The notes beneath the pieces were generated by a model. The model saw only the letters and a list, made by a program, of their open reading frames with translations, made no database searches and was not told where the DNA came from. From positions 1 through 50,470 of the forward strand of contig JASFBA010000004.1 in the NCBI GenBank assembly GCA_036172265.1: a DNA stretch of 50,470 bases, in the 5' to 3' direction. This document shows positions 30,156-40,864 of this stretch, piece after piece. This DNA is from JASFBA01 sp036172265 (GTDB lineage: Bacteria > Chloroflexota > Chloroflexia > DTKN01). The number at the start of each line of letters is the position of its first letter. Position 1 is the stretch's first letter. A program made the translations under genes and the position numbers.

Positions 30156-32114
30156 GTGGTGCGCGATCTTCTGGATCGTGCTCTGGGCAAATACATCATC
30201 CTGGAGGAGATCGGCCGCGGCGGCATGGGGGCCGTTTACAAGGCCCGCGATGTCGAACTGGACCGCATCGTGGCGATGAAGGTCCTTTCCCCCTACCTGG
30301 TGGGGGAACCCCATCTGGTACAGCGCTTTATGCGCGAGGCCCGCCTGGCGGCCAACCTGGACCACCCCAATATCGTGGCCATCTACGACATCGGGGGAGA
30401 GGGCGGATATTATTACTTTGTGATGAAGTACCTGGAAGGCCGGCCGCTCAAGGAGATCATCGCCCAGGGCGGACCGCTCTCGCTGGATGAGGTGGTGAAG
30501 ATCGTCCGGCAACTGGCCTCCGCCCTCGATTACGCCCACCAGCAGAACCTTGTCCACCGCGACGTCAAGCCGGGCAACGTCATCATCGCTCCCGATGGCC
30601 ACGCTACCCTGACCGACTTCGGCCTGGCCAAGGTGGTGGAGAGCATGAAGTTGACCGCCTCCGGGGAGACCATCGGCACCCTGGAGTATATGGCACCGGA
30701 ACAGGCCCGTGGGGAAACCAGCCCGGCCAGCGACATCTATTCCCTGGGGGTGATGACCTACGAAATGCTGACCGGCCGGCTTCCCTTCCAGGGCACCAAC
30801 CAGGCCACTCTGCTCTATCAGCACCTGCATGAACCCCCGCCGCCCTTGCATCGGTGGAATCCGACCATTCCCCCAGAGGTAGAGCGGGTGGTGCTTAAGG
30901 CGATGGCCAAAGAACCGGCCGAGCGCTACGCCACGGCCGGCGAAATGGCCCGGGAACTGGAACAAGCGGCCCGCCGGACGCCTTTCCCCGCTCCGTTCCA
31001 GCGGCCGGCCGAACCGGAAAAGGTTGCCCCTCCCAGGGCCCGGCCGACCCTGGCCTTTTTCCCGCCTTTCCTGGCCTGGATACGCCGCCGGCGCTGGGCC
31101 ATCCTGGGCGGCGTCGGGGCACTTTTTCTGCTCCTTGCCCTGCTTTTTGGAGTGCAGCACGTCGCCCCCGCTTTCTTCGGCCGCAGCCCTTCGCCCATGG
31201 CTACCCCGGCGGCCACTGCCCCGGCCATCTTTCCGCCGTTCCTCCCTTACCGCTTCCTGCCTCTGGTGAGCAAGTCCTCGCCGACCTCCACTCCGGCCGT
31301 CCCGGCCCGTCTGGCCCTCTTCTGCCACCTGGAGGAGTGGGAAGGCCGGGGACATCTCTCCTACTGGGAGTGGGGTTGGAAAGAGGCCACACCCTGGCCG
31401 GGCCTGCCCAACCACCCCGTGGATAGCCAGGTTTCCTGGTCTCCTGACGGCAAATGGCTGGCCCTGATCATCTCCGAGGCCGGCTATCCTTACCTCTACC
31501 GCATTCACCTGGACGGAAGCGGCCTCTTTCGCCTGGCCGAGGCGGGGCGGGTGAAGGAGGATCCGGCCTGGTCGCCCGACAGCAACTCGATGGCCTACGC
31601 CGCCGGCTCCCGCCAGGGCGACCGGGGAATTTTTCTCCTTCCGGCCACCGGTGGCAGAGCCCAGAACCTTACTCCCGGCAAAAGCGATGACTGGGCTCCT
31701 GCCTGGTCGCCGGACGGGAAATTCATCGCCTTCGTCTCCAACCGCGCCGGCCCGACCAATACCGAAATCTACCGCCTGGAGGTGGCCGGCGGCCAGGTGG
31801 AGCGGTTGACCGACAGTCCCGGCGAAGACATCTTCCCCTCCTGGTCGCCCGATGGGAAATCCATCGCTTTCCTTTCCAACCGCTCCGGCGAATTCCGCCT
31901 TTACCGTATGGATACCCAAGGGGGGCAGGTGGAAGAACTCTATGCCGGGGCCGTGGAACTGGAGCGGCCGGCCTGGTCCCCCCAGGGCGACTGGCTGGCC
32001 TTTACCCGACGCGTCGGGGATACTTTCCGTGTCTTTTTCTTGAACGTGGAAACGAGACACCTCCAGGCAGGGCCGGCCGATTGCCGCCGGCCGGCCGGGA
32101 GGCCGCAACCGTAG
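30156..32114 (+). CDS. Membrane Ser/Thr protein kinase (PknB type) with TolB-like beta-propeller sensor
   Basis: The product (652 residues from GTG 30156; GAGGAGG at 30144-30150) has an N-terminal kinase domain (about 10-270): glycine loop IGRGGMGAVYKA, VAMKVL, catalytic loop HRDVKPGNVII, DFGLAK, and MAPEQARGE. A basic patch and one membrane helix follow (RRRRWAILGGVGALFLLLALLFGV, about 310-333), then a Pro/Thr linker and an external beta-propeller with repeated blades (SWSPDGKWLAL, AWSPDSNSMAY, AWSPDGKFIAFVSN, SWSPDGKSIAFLSN, AWSPQGDWLAF). The kinase should be cytoplasmic and respond to an extracellular signal. An alternative TTG start at 30138 lacks support. Hsp20 follows at 41 bases. Confidence 0.92.
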   Translation: MVRDLLDRALGKYIILEEIGRGGMGAVYKARDVELDRIVAMKVLSPYLVGEPHLVQRFMREARLAANLDHPNIVAIYDIGGEGGYYYFVMKYLEGRPLKEIIAQGGPLSLDEVVKIVRQLASALDYAHQQNLVHRDVKPGNVIIAPDGHATLTDFGLAKVVESMKLTASGETIGTLEYMAPEQARGETSPASDIYSLGVMTYEMLTGRLPFQGTNQATLLYQHLHEPPPPLHRWNPTIPPEVERVVLKAMAKEPAERYATAGEMARELEQAARRTPFPAPFQRPAEPEKVAPPRARPTLAFFPPFLAWIRRRRWAILGGVGALFLLLALLFGVQHVAPAFFGRSPSPMATPAATAPAIFPPFLPYRFLPLVSKSSPTSTPAVPARLALFCHLEEWEGRGHLSYWEWGWKEATPWPGLPNHPVDSQVSWSPDGKWLALIISEAGYPYLYRIHLDGSGLFRLAEAGRVKEDPAWSPDSNSMAYAAGSRQGDRGIFLLPATGGRAQNLTPGKSDDWAPAWSPDGKFIAFVSNRAGPTNTEIYRLEVAGGQVERLTDSPGEDIFPSWSPDGKSIAFLSNRSGEFRLYRMDTQGGQVEELYAGAVELERPAWSPQGDWLAFTRRVGDTFRVFFLNVETRHLQAGPADCRRPAGRPQP

Positions 32115-32155
32115 GAGGAACGGCCGATTTCCGGCACAGGTCGCGGAGGATCGGG

Positions 32156-32617
32156 ATGCGCATCAGACGGGTGGATTTCTTTCAAGACCTGGAGATCATG
32201 CAGCGGCAGATGGAGCGTCTCTTCAACAACATGTGGGGACTCCATACGGCCGGTGCTTTTTGCTCCCACGAGACTTGGCGCCCACCGACCGATGTCTACG
32301 AAACGCCCGAGGGCCTGGTGGTGAAGATGGAACTGGCCGGTATGCGGGAACGAGATATCGAGATCGTCCTGGACGAAAAGACGCTCCTCATCTCCGGCTA
32401 CCGTCCGGACGACCGCCCCTCCGAACGCATCTCCTACTACCAGATGGGCGTCAACTACGGACCTTTCTGCGTGCAAATTTTCTTACCCTGGCCGGTCCAG
32501 GAGGATGCCATTTCCGCTACCTATGACGACGGCTTCCTCCTCATCCGCCTGCCCCGACGAACCCGCGAGAGCGAAGTCATCCGTCGGGTGGAGGTCAAGG
32601 TGGTGGAAGAAGGGTAG
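32156..32617 (+). CDS. Hsp20-family small heat-shock protein
   Basis: The product (153 residues) has an alpha-crystallin domain: PPTDVYETPEGLVVKMELAGMRERDIEIVLDEKTLLISGYR, FCVQIFLPWPVQEDAISATYDDGFLLIRLP, ending in a charged tail. These proteins hold unfolded proteins for ATP-dependent refolding or degradation. The start ATG 32156 has GGAGG at 32145-32149; a longer frame to 32081 overlaps the kinase. It lacks the common C-terminal IxI motif in the usual form (VEVKVVEEG remains). Lon follows after a hairpin-rich gap of about 100 bases, which gives a stress-linked pair. Confidence 0.93.
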   Translation: MRIRRVDFFQDLEIMQRQMERLFNNMWGLHTAGAFCSHETWRPPTDVYETPEGLVVKMELAGMRERDIEIVLDEKTLLISGYRPDDRPSERISYYQMGVNYGPFCVQIFLPWPVQEDAISATYDDGFLLIRLPRRTRESEVIRRVEVKVVEEG

Positions 32618-32700
32618 GGTGAGGCGATCCCTCGCTTGCAAAGGAACGGGCGGTAGCCCAGGCCTATGTGCTACGGACAGGGCGAGACGCCTCGCTTGGA
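32618..32700. repeat. G/C inverted repeats between hsp20 and lon
   Basis: Two short G/C hairpins, GAGGcgatCCCTC (about 32622-32634) and GGGCGAGacgCCTCGCTT (about 32680-32697), fill most of this gap. They resemble the element at 11411-11435. There is no T-run. Confidence 0.4.
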
Positions 32701-32718
32701 CAGAGTGAAGGATCCCAG

Positions 32719-35247
<2,529 letters not shown>

Positions 35248-35699
35248 ATCGGGCCGGGACTCAAAGCGGGTCAGGAAGCGTAAAGGGACATTTCCTAGTC
35301 TAGGGCAGGTAGGAGGTTACCCCCTCGGCAAGTTATTTTAGGACCGGACACCGGCAAAATCGGCTTGCTTGAGTAGCGAAGCGTATCGAGACCTGATGTT
35401 GCCCTTTAGGTTGAGCGGCGGCGAAGCCGCCTATCGAAACTTTGATAAGCGTTCGTGCTTCACCAGAAGGCCGTTTTGTCGGCGATTTCTCCGCCGGGAG
35501 GCCGTGAGACAGGGCGCCGATGACGTTTTTGCCCCACCAGGCGAAATTTGCCGAAATCGATAAATGGGTAGGCGAAGGCGCTGCTTTCGCCCACCCGTCG
35601 GGGTCGAATAATTTTGTGCCTTCGTGGTAGGTAGTTACGAATCCAGGATGAGATTGTCCCACCGGGCAAAATTTGCCGGTTGGGATACGAGAGGTCACC
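35248..35699. other. Gene-free region between lon and the histidine kinase, holding a dispersed repeat
   Basis: No ORF here has a ribosome site and recognisable product. It contains the second copy of the 16528-type repeat in inverted orientation (about 35343-35552), and a further CCACCAGGCGAAATTTGCCG/CCACCGGGCAAAATTTGCCG pair (about 35534-35553 and 35659-35678). Several shadow ORFs of the opposite strand cross it. The ribosome site of the kinase (GAGAGG) is at its right end. Confidence 0.5.
35343..35552 (-). repeat. Dispersed repeat copy 2 (inverted relative to 16528-16669)
   Basis: Reverse complement matches copy 1: about 66 of the first 83 bases by eye, plus a similar outer end. It contains about 70 extra bases compared with copy 1. 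Confidence 0.6.
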
Positions 35700-37514
35700 A
35701 TGGTTACCTGGCTGCGCGACCGGGGCATCTTTCTCCTGTCCATCGCTTTCCTCCTGGTCTTTCTGGGCCTCGTTCTCCTGGCCGCCCTGGGGAACTGGGG
35801 GCCGGCTGGCCTTATCCCCCTGACTCTGGCCGCTTTGGCCAGCGCCGGGGCGTTCACCTTGGTCCTCCTGCGGCTGGCCTATGTCCCCTCGCGCAACTGG
35901 GGACGTGAACTGCGTCTGCGTCAGGCCGAGTTCGAACAGGCCCGCGAACGAGTCTTTGAACTGACCCAGGAGTTGCGGCGCAAAGCCGATCAGTTGACTG
36001 CCGAGCGGGACCGGGCCGAGTTCCTGCACCAGAGTTTCGCCGAACTGGCCGGTTCCCTGCAACCGCACCAGGTCCTGGGCGGCATCCTCTCCCGGGCCAT
36101 CCAGGCGACGGGGGCCCGTTGGGGCAGCATCCTCCTGTTCGACGAGGAAGGCCGGCTGAGCCGAGGCTTTTTCTCTCGACAGACCGAGTGCTCCGTAAAC
36201 CAGCGGACGGTGAGGATTTTGGACCAGGGCCTGGCCGGCTGGGTGGTGCGCAACCGGCAGGGCTGTATCATCTACGACACCGCTCAGGACCCCCGCTGGC
36301 TTTCCTTCCCGGAGGATAAGGAGCCTTCCCGTTCCGCCGTGGCCGTGCCCTTTGTCCGACGGGAGCGGGTGCTGGGTGTGATGGTGCTCACCCACAACGT
36401 GCCCTATCAGTTTGGCGAAGGGCAACTGACCCTTTTGGAAGAACTGGCCCGGCAGGCAGCCATCTGCCTGGAAAACGCGGACCTTTATACCGCCGCTGAG
36501 AACGAGCGGCGGAAACTGGCCGCCATCCTGGAGGGGACGGCCGATGCCGTCGTCGTAACCGACGCGGCCGGCCGGATCGTCCTCCTCAACCGGGCGGCCG
36601 AGCACGCCTTCGGCCTCTCTGCCCCCGTGTCCGGCCAACCCATCGCTGAGGCGCTTCCGGCTCTGGCCACGCTCTTTTCCCGCGCCGCCGGGTCAGGAGA
36701 AACGACGACCGGCGAACTCACCACCGCCGACGGACGGGTGCGCTTCTGCAGCCTTTCTCCGGTGCCGGGGGTGGGCTGGGTAGCCATCCTCCAGGACATC
36801 ACCTACCTCAAGGAACTGGACCGGATAAAGAGCGAGTTTGTCTCCACCGTTTCCCACGACCTGCGCTCGCCGCTGACGGCCGTACGGGGCTATGCCGACT
36901 TGCTGAGCGTCCTCGGCCCGCTGACGGAAGAGCAACAGGATGCGGTCAAACACATCCGGCGGGCGGTGGAGCAGATGAACGAACTCATCACCGACCTTCT
37001 GGACCTGGGCAAGATCGAGGCCGGGATCGAGATGGAGATGGCCCCGTGCTCCTTGGCCGAGGTCGTGTTGGAGGCGATGGAAACGCTATCTCCCCGCGCC
37101 ATCGAAAAGGGGCTGGACCTGGCGACCGAGGTCGGCCGGGATTTGCCCCTCGTCCGGGGAAATCCCGGCCGGCTGCGCCAGGTGGTGGTCAACCTGGTGG
37201 ATAACGCCATCAAGTACACCCCTTCCGGCGGAAGCGTCCGCGTGCGCCTGAGCCGAAATGAGAGGGAGGTCATCTTTAGCGTGAGCGATACCGGCATCGG
37301 CATTGCCCCGGAGGACCAGAAGATGCTTTTCCAGAAGTTTTACCGTATACGCACGCCGCAGACGGAGGGCGTCTCGGGCACTGGCCTGGGATTGGCGATC
37401 TGCCGGTCCATCGTTGAGCAACACGGGGGACGCATCGGGGTACAGAGTGGGCTGGGTCAGGGCAGCACATTCTTCTTCTCCCTGCCCATCCCCTCGGAGG
37501 CAGGGTCGGACTAA
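35700..37514 (+). CDS. Sensor histidine kinase with GAF and PAS domains
   Basis: The product (604 residues) starts with two membrane helices (GIFLLSIAFLLVFLGLVLLAALG and PAGLIPLTLAALASAGAFTLVLL), then a coiled-coil linker, a GAF domain (about 110-260: RWGSILLFDEEGRLSR, LARQAAICLENA), a PAS domain (about 265-375: AAILEGTADAVVVTDAAGRIVLLN), and a HisKA/HATPase unit. His 386 in FVSTVSHDLRSPL is the phosphorylation site, followed by N-box VVNLVDNAIKYTPSGG, G1 SDTGIGIAPED and G2 GTGLGLAICRSIVE. ATG 35700 is 8 bases after GAGAGG. No response regulator is adjacent, so it is an orphan kinase here. The signal is unknown. Confidence 0.93.
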   Translation: MVTWLRDRGIFLLSIAFLLVFLGLVLLAALGNWGPAGLIPLTLAALASAGAFTLVLLRLAYVPSRNWGRELRLRQAEFEQARERVFELTQELRRKADQLTAERDRAEFLHQSFAELAGSLQPHQVLGGILSRAIQATGARWGSILLFDEEGRLSRGFFSRQTECSVNQRTVRILDQGLAGWVVRNRQGCIIYDTAQDPRWLSFPEDKEPSRSAVAVPFVRRERVLGVMVLTHNVPYQFGEGQLTLLEELARQAAICLENADLYTAAENERRKLAAILEGTADAVVVTDAAGRIVLLNRAAEHAFGLSAPVSGQPIAEALPALATLFSRAAGSGETTTGELTTADGRVRFCSLSPVPGVGWVAILQDITYLKELDRIKSEFVSTVSHDLRSPLTAVRGYADLLSVLGPLTEEQQDAVKHIRRAVEQMNELITDLLDLGKIEAGIEMEMAPCSLAEVVLEAMETLSPRAIEKGLDLATEVGRDLPLVRGNPGRLRQVVVNLVDNAIKYTPSGGSVRVRLSRNEREVIFSVSDTGIGIAPEDQKMLFQKFYRIRTPQTEGVSGTGLGLAICRSIVEQHGGRIGVQSGLGQGSTFFFSLPIPSEAGSD

Positions 37515-37530
37515 CCGCCGGAGGAGGGGC

Positions 37531-38769
37531 ATGCGCGTGGCCATGCTGGCCCGGGCCGTTTTCCCGCTGCACGGCTATGGAGGGGTGGAGCGACACGTCT
37601 TCCACCTGTGCACTCATCTGGCCCGTCTGGGGGTAGAAGTGGAACTGTGGGTGCAGGAGCCGGTGAGAGATGCGGATGTCCTGGGGCCGGGCGTGAAGGT
37701 GCATGGCCGGCGCTATGACCGGACTTCTCCCTTTTTTCGCCCCGATTCCGTCCTGGGCCGGCAGGTGAACTACCCCCTCTACTCCTGGGCGGTGGGGCAG
37801 GAGGTGGCCGGGTGGGTGCGCGCCGGCCGGGTGGACCTGGTGCACGCCCAGGGGCTGGCGGCCTTTGGCTACGGCTGGCTGCGCCGACACGACCCTGCCC
37901 TGCACGCCGCTGCGCCGATGATCGTGAATCCACACGGGATGGAAGAATACAAAACCCCCTCCTTGGCCAAACGCCTGGCTTACATCCCTTTCCGCGCCCT
38001 TTACCGTTACGGTGCCCGTGCCGCCGACCGGGTCATCGCCACCGATGAATGCACCCGTTCCGAGGTGCCACGCTACCTGGGGGTGGATCCAAACCGGGTG
38101 GTGGTACTGCCCAGCGCCATCGTTGTGGAGGAGTGTCTGGCACCGCTGAATCCGGAGGTACAGGAGGCGCTGCGCCGGCGGCTGGACCTGGTCGGCTCGC
38201 CGCTCGTCCTCCTGAGCGTCAGCCGGCTGGAGCGCAATAAAGGTTTTCACCTGCTGGCCGAGGCCCTGGGGCGGCTGCAGGGGGCACATCGCTATGCGCC
38301 CTTACCGGCCGGGTGGCGTTGGGTGGTGGTGGGCGAAGGGAAGGAGCGGCCGGCCTTGGAAAGGCAGGTCCGGCGGCTGGGGCTGGCCGGCCAGGTGCGC
38401 TTTGCCGGTCGGCTGAGCGATGCCGAACTGCACAACCTCTACGAGGTTGCCGACCTCCTGGTGCACCCGACGCTCTACGAAGGGAGTTCCCTGGTCGTGC
38501 TAGAGGGGATGATCCACCGCCGGCCGGTGCTTTCGACGCGGGTAGGGGGCATCCCGGACAAGGTCTTTGACGGGAGGACCGGCCGGCTGGTGCCGCCGGG
38601 CGATGTGGAAGCACTCTGCCGGGGCTTGCAGGACCTCCTTTCCCGACGGGCCGAGTGGCCGGCTATGGGGGAGGAGGGGGCACGTATCGTGCGGGAACGT
38701 TTTGACTGGCCGGCCGTGGCCCGGTCCACGGTAGAGGTGTATCGGGAGATGCTGGCCCGTCCAGCCTAA
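37531..38769 (+). CDS. GT4-family glycosyltransferase
   Basis: The product (412 residues) has the two Rossmann halves of a GT-B enzyme. The N-terminal half begins MRVAMLARAVFPLHGYGGVERHV and the C-terminal half contains LLSVSRLERNKGFHLLAEAL, VVVGEGKERPALE and the donor-binding segment PTLYEGSSLVVLEGMIHRRPVLSTRVGGIPD with the EX7E glutamates. It transfers sugar from a nucleotide donor to lipid, glycan or protein. GGAGGAGG at 37520-37527 precedes ATG 37531. It follows the histidine kinase by 16 bases, so they are probably cotranscribed. The stop overlaps the end of convergent hypE by 3 bases. Confidence 0.9.
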   Translation: MRVAMLARAVFPLHGYGGVERHVFHLCTHLARLGVEVELWVQEPVRDADVLGPGVKVHGRRYDRTSPFFRPDSVLGRQVNYPLYSWAVGQEVAGWVRAGRVDLVHAQGLAAFGYGWLRRHDPALHAAAPMIVNPHGMEEYKTPSLAKRLAYIPFRALYRYGARAADRVIATDECTRSEVPRYLGVDPNRVVVLPSAIVVEECLAPLNPEVQEALRRRLDLVGSPLVLLSVSRLERNKGFHLLAEALGRLQGAHRYAPLPAGWRWVVVGEGKERPALERQVRRLGLAGQVRFAGRLSDAELHNLYEVADLLVHPTLYEGSSLVVLEGMIHRRPVLSTRVGGIPDKVFDGRTGRLVPPGDVEALCRGLQDLLSRRAEWPAMGEEGARIVRERFDWPAVARSTVEVYREMLARPA

Positions 38770-39776
38770 CAAATTCTGGGCAAAAGTTCCCCGGGCGGCA
38801 TATCTACCACCCGCCGGCCGCCGATAGGGGTGCGGGCCAGGACCAACCCCGGGTGCTCGGCCGTGAGGAAGCCGATGCAGGCCGCATCTCCCCCCCGGGG
38901 ATGGGAGCGCAACGCCTTCAGGGCCGCCTCTGCCTCCTCTGCTGGAACAAAGGCCACCAGTTTTCCCTCGTTGGCCACGTCCAGCGGGTCGAAGCCGAGC
39001 ATCTCGCAGGCGGCCCGCACGGCCGGCCGCACCGGGATGGCCGCCTCGTCCAGTTCGATCCCGACGCCGGAGGCGGCGGCCAGTTCGTTTAGCACTGCCG
39101 CCAGCCCGCCCCGCGTGGGGTCGCGCAGGGTGTGGGTGTGCGGCGCGGCCCCCAGAAGCACCTCGACCAGGCCGTGGAGCGGGGCGCTGTCGGATTGGAG
39201 CGTGGTCTCAAAGCCCAGCCCCTCTCGCTGGCTGAGGACAGCGATGCCGTGGTCGCCGATGGTGCCGCTCAGGAGGACGACATCTCCCGGCCGGCCACGC
39301 TCCGGCCCCACTTCCACCCCTGCCGGCACCACTCCTAGGCCGGTGGTATTGATGTAGAGGCCGTCCCCATGGCCGCGTTCGACCACTTTGGTATCTCCGG
39401 CCACCACCAGCACGCCGGCCGTGCGGGCCGCCTCGGCCATCGAGCGTACTACCCGCTCCAGAACCTGCAGTTCCAGCCCTTCCTCCAGAATAAAGCCGGC
39501 GGTCAGGGCCAGCGGACGCGCCCCGCTCATCGCCAAATCGTTGACCGTGCCGTAGACGGCCAGGGAGCCGATGTCTCCGCCGGGGAAAAAGAGCGGGCGC
39601 ACGACGAAGGAGTCGGTGGAAAGGGCCAGCCGGCTGCCGCTTACTTCCAGGAGGGCGGCATCGGCCATCTGTCGCAGGTAGGGGTTGTCGAGCGGGGGGA
39701 CGAAGAGGTTGCGGATGAGTTCGGCCATCATCCGGCCGCCGGCCCCGTGGGCCAGACGAACGACTTTTTCCATCAT
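38766..39776 (-). CDS. hypE: Hydrogenase maturation protein HypE (carbamoyl dehydratase)
   Basis: HypE converts the carbamoyl group received from HypF to the cyano ligand of the NiFe cluster. The product (336 residues) has GHGDGLYINTTGLGV, LSGTIGDHGIAVL and THTLRDPTRGGLAAVLNELA typical of the family. It ends in PRIC, the C-terminal Cys that receives the group. ATG 39776 overlaps the hypD stop (ATGA, 39773-39776). Its 3' end overlaps the convergent glycosyltransferase stop by 3-4 bases. The longer in-frame start (39881) is within hypD and is rejected. Only hypF, D and E are together here; no hypC, A or B. Confidence 0.94.
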   Translation of the reverse strand: MMEKVVRLAHGAGGRMMAELIRNLFVPPLDNPYLRQMADAALLEVSGSRLALSTDSFVVRPLFFPGGDIGSLAVYGTVNDLAMSGARPLALTAGFILEEGLELQVLERVVRSMAEAARTAGVLVVAGDTKVVERGHGDGLYINTTGLGVVPAGVEVGPERGRPGDVVLLSGTIGDHGIAVLSQREGLGFETTLQSDSAPLHGLVEVLLGAAPHTHTLRDPTRGGLAAVLNELAAASGVGIELDEAAIPVRPAVRAACEMLGFDPLDVANEGKLVAFVPAEEAEAALKALRSHPRGGDAACIGFLTAEHPGLVLARTPIGGRRVVDMPPGELLPRIC

Positions 39777-40864
39777 CTCCTGCTCCCGAAGCGATAGTAG
39801 GCGGCGCAGGCTCCTTCGGCGCTGACCATGCAAGGTCCCACCGGGTTCTGGGGAGTGCAGGCCCGGCCGAAGAGGGGGCATTCGGTGGGGAAGAGGACGC
39901 CCCGCAGCACCTCGCCGCAGCGGCAGCCGGGGGGTTCCCGCGCCGGTGCTATCTCCACCGGAAAGGCCCGCCGGGCGTCGAAAGGGGCGTACTCGGGGCG
40001 CAGGTCCAGCCCGCTGGCCGGAATCGGCCCGAAGCCGCGCCAGGAGGCCTCGACCACCTGGAAGACATGCCCCATCGCCTCCTGGGCCGGCCGGTTGCCT
40101 TCCTCCGTCACGCTGCGCCGGTAGGCGTTGAACACCGCCGGCCGGCCCTCCTCGGCCATCTCCACCAGCGCCAGGATCGCCTGGAGCACGTCCAGCGGCT
40201 CGAAACCGGCGACGGCGCAGGGGATGCCGTACTCCTCGGGGAGAAAGCGCCAGGCCTCGGCTCCGATGACGGTCGTCACATGCCCCGGCCCGAGGATGCC
40301 GTCCAGCGCCACCTCGCCGGCGTCGAGGATGGCACGGGTGGCCGGCGGGGTGAGTTTGTGGGTGCTATAGACATAAAAATTTTCCAACTTTTCCGCTTCG
40401 GCCGCCAGGATGGCCGAGGCCACCATCGGGGCGGTGGTCTCAAAGCCTACGCCGAGAAAGATCACCGGCCGCTCGGGGTTCTCTTGGGCAATGCGCAGGG
40501 CATCCAGGGGGGAGTAGACCACCCGCACGTCTGCTCCGGCCGCCTTCGCCTCGGCCAGAGAGGCCGGGCCGGTTCCCCGGCTTCCCGGCACGCGCACCAT
40601 ATCGCCGAAGGTGGTCAAGATCACCCCCGGCAGGAGTGCCAGGGCGACGGCCCGGTCCAGGTCTTCGGCGGAGGTGACGCAAACAGGACAGCCTGGCCCG
40701 GAGCGCAGTTCGACGGTGGAGGGAAGAAGGGCGGGGATGCCGTAGCGCAGGATGGCGTGGGTATGCCCGCCGCAGAACTCCATCAGCCGAATCGGCCGGG
40801 TGGAACGGGTTCGGATGGCCTCGACCAGACGGTGGACGAGGTCAGGGTTGCGAAAAGGAAACAT
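39773..40864 (-). CDS. hypD: Hydrogenase maturation protein HypD
   Basis: HypD forms the scaffold with HypC on which Fe(CN)2CO is assembled, using a 4Fe-4S cluster. The product (363 residues) has the conserved LMEFCGGHTHAI (Cys in FCGG), GPGCPVCVTS, and a Cys-rich C-terminus (GCRCGEVL, CPLFGRACTPQNPVGPCMVS) that carries the cluster. ATG 40864 is preceded by AGGAG at 9 bases; its 5' end overlaps the hypF 3' end by 23 bases. It overlaps hypE as ATGA. Lack of hypC next to it is noted under findings. Confidence 0.95.
   Translation of the reverse strand: MFPFRNPDLVHRLVEAIRTRSTRPIRLMEFCGGHTHAILRYGIPALLPSTVELRSGPGCPVCVTSAEDLDRAVALALLPGVILTTFGDMVRVPGSRGTGPASLAEAKAAGADVRVVYSPLDALRIAQENPERPVIFLGVGFETTAPMVASAILAAEAEKLENFYVYSTHKLTPPATRAILDAGEVALDGILGPGHVTTVIGAEAWRFLPEEYGIPCAVAGFEPLDVLQAILALVEMAEEGRPAVFNAYRRSVTEEGNRPAQEAMGHVFQVVEASWRGFGPIPASGLDLRPEYAPFDARRAFPVEIAPAREPPGCRCGEVLRGVLFPTECPLFGRACTPQNPVGPCMVSAEGACAAYYRFGSRR

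Noticed and set aside
30072..32108. Minus-strand ORF of 678 codons
   Set aside because: Antisense to the Ser/Thr kinase gene and overlapping its promoter; the product has no motif and looks like low-complexity Gly/Arg/Pro.
35460..36638. Minus-strand ORF of 392 codons
   Set aside because: Antisense of the histidine kinase; its end lies in the dispersed repeat. No ribosome site or family.
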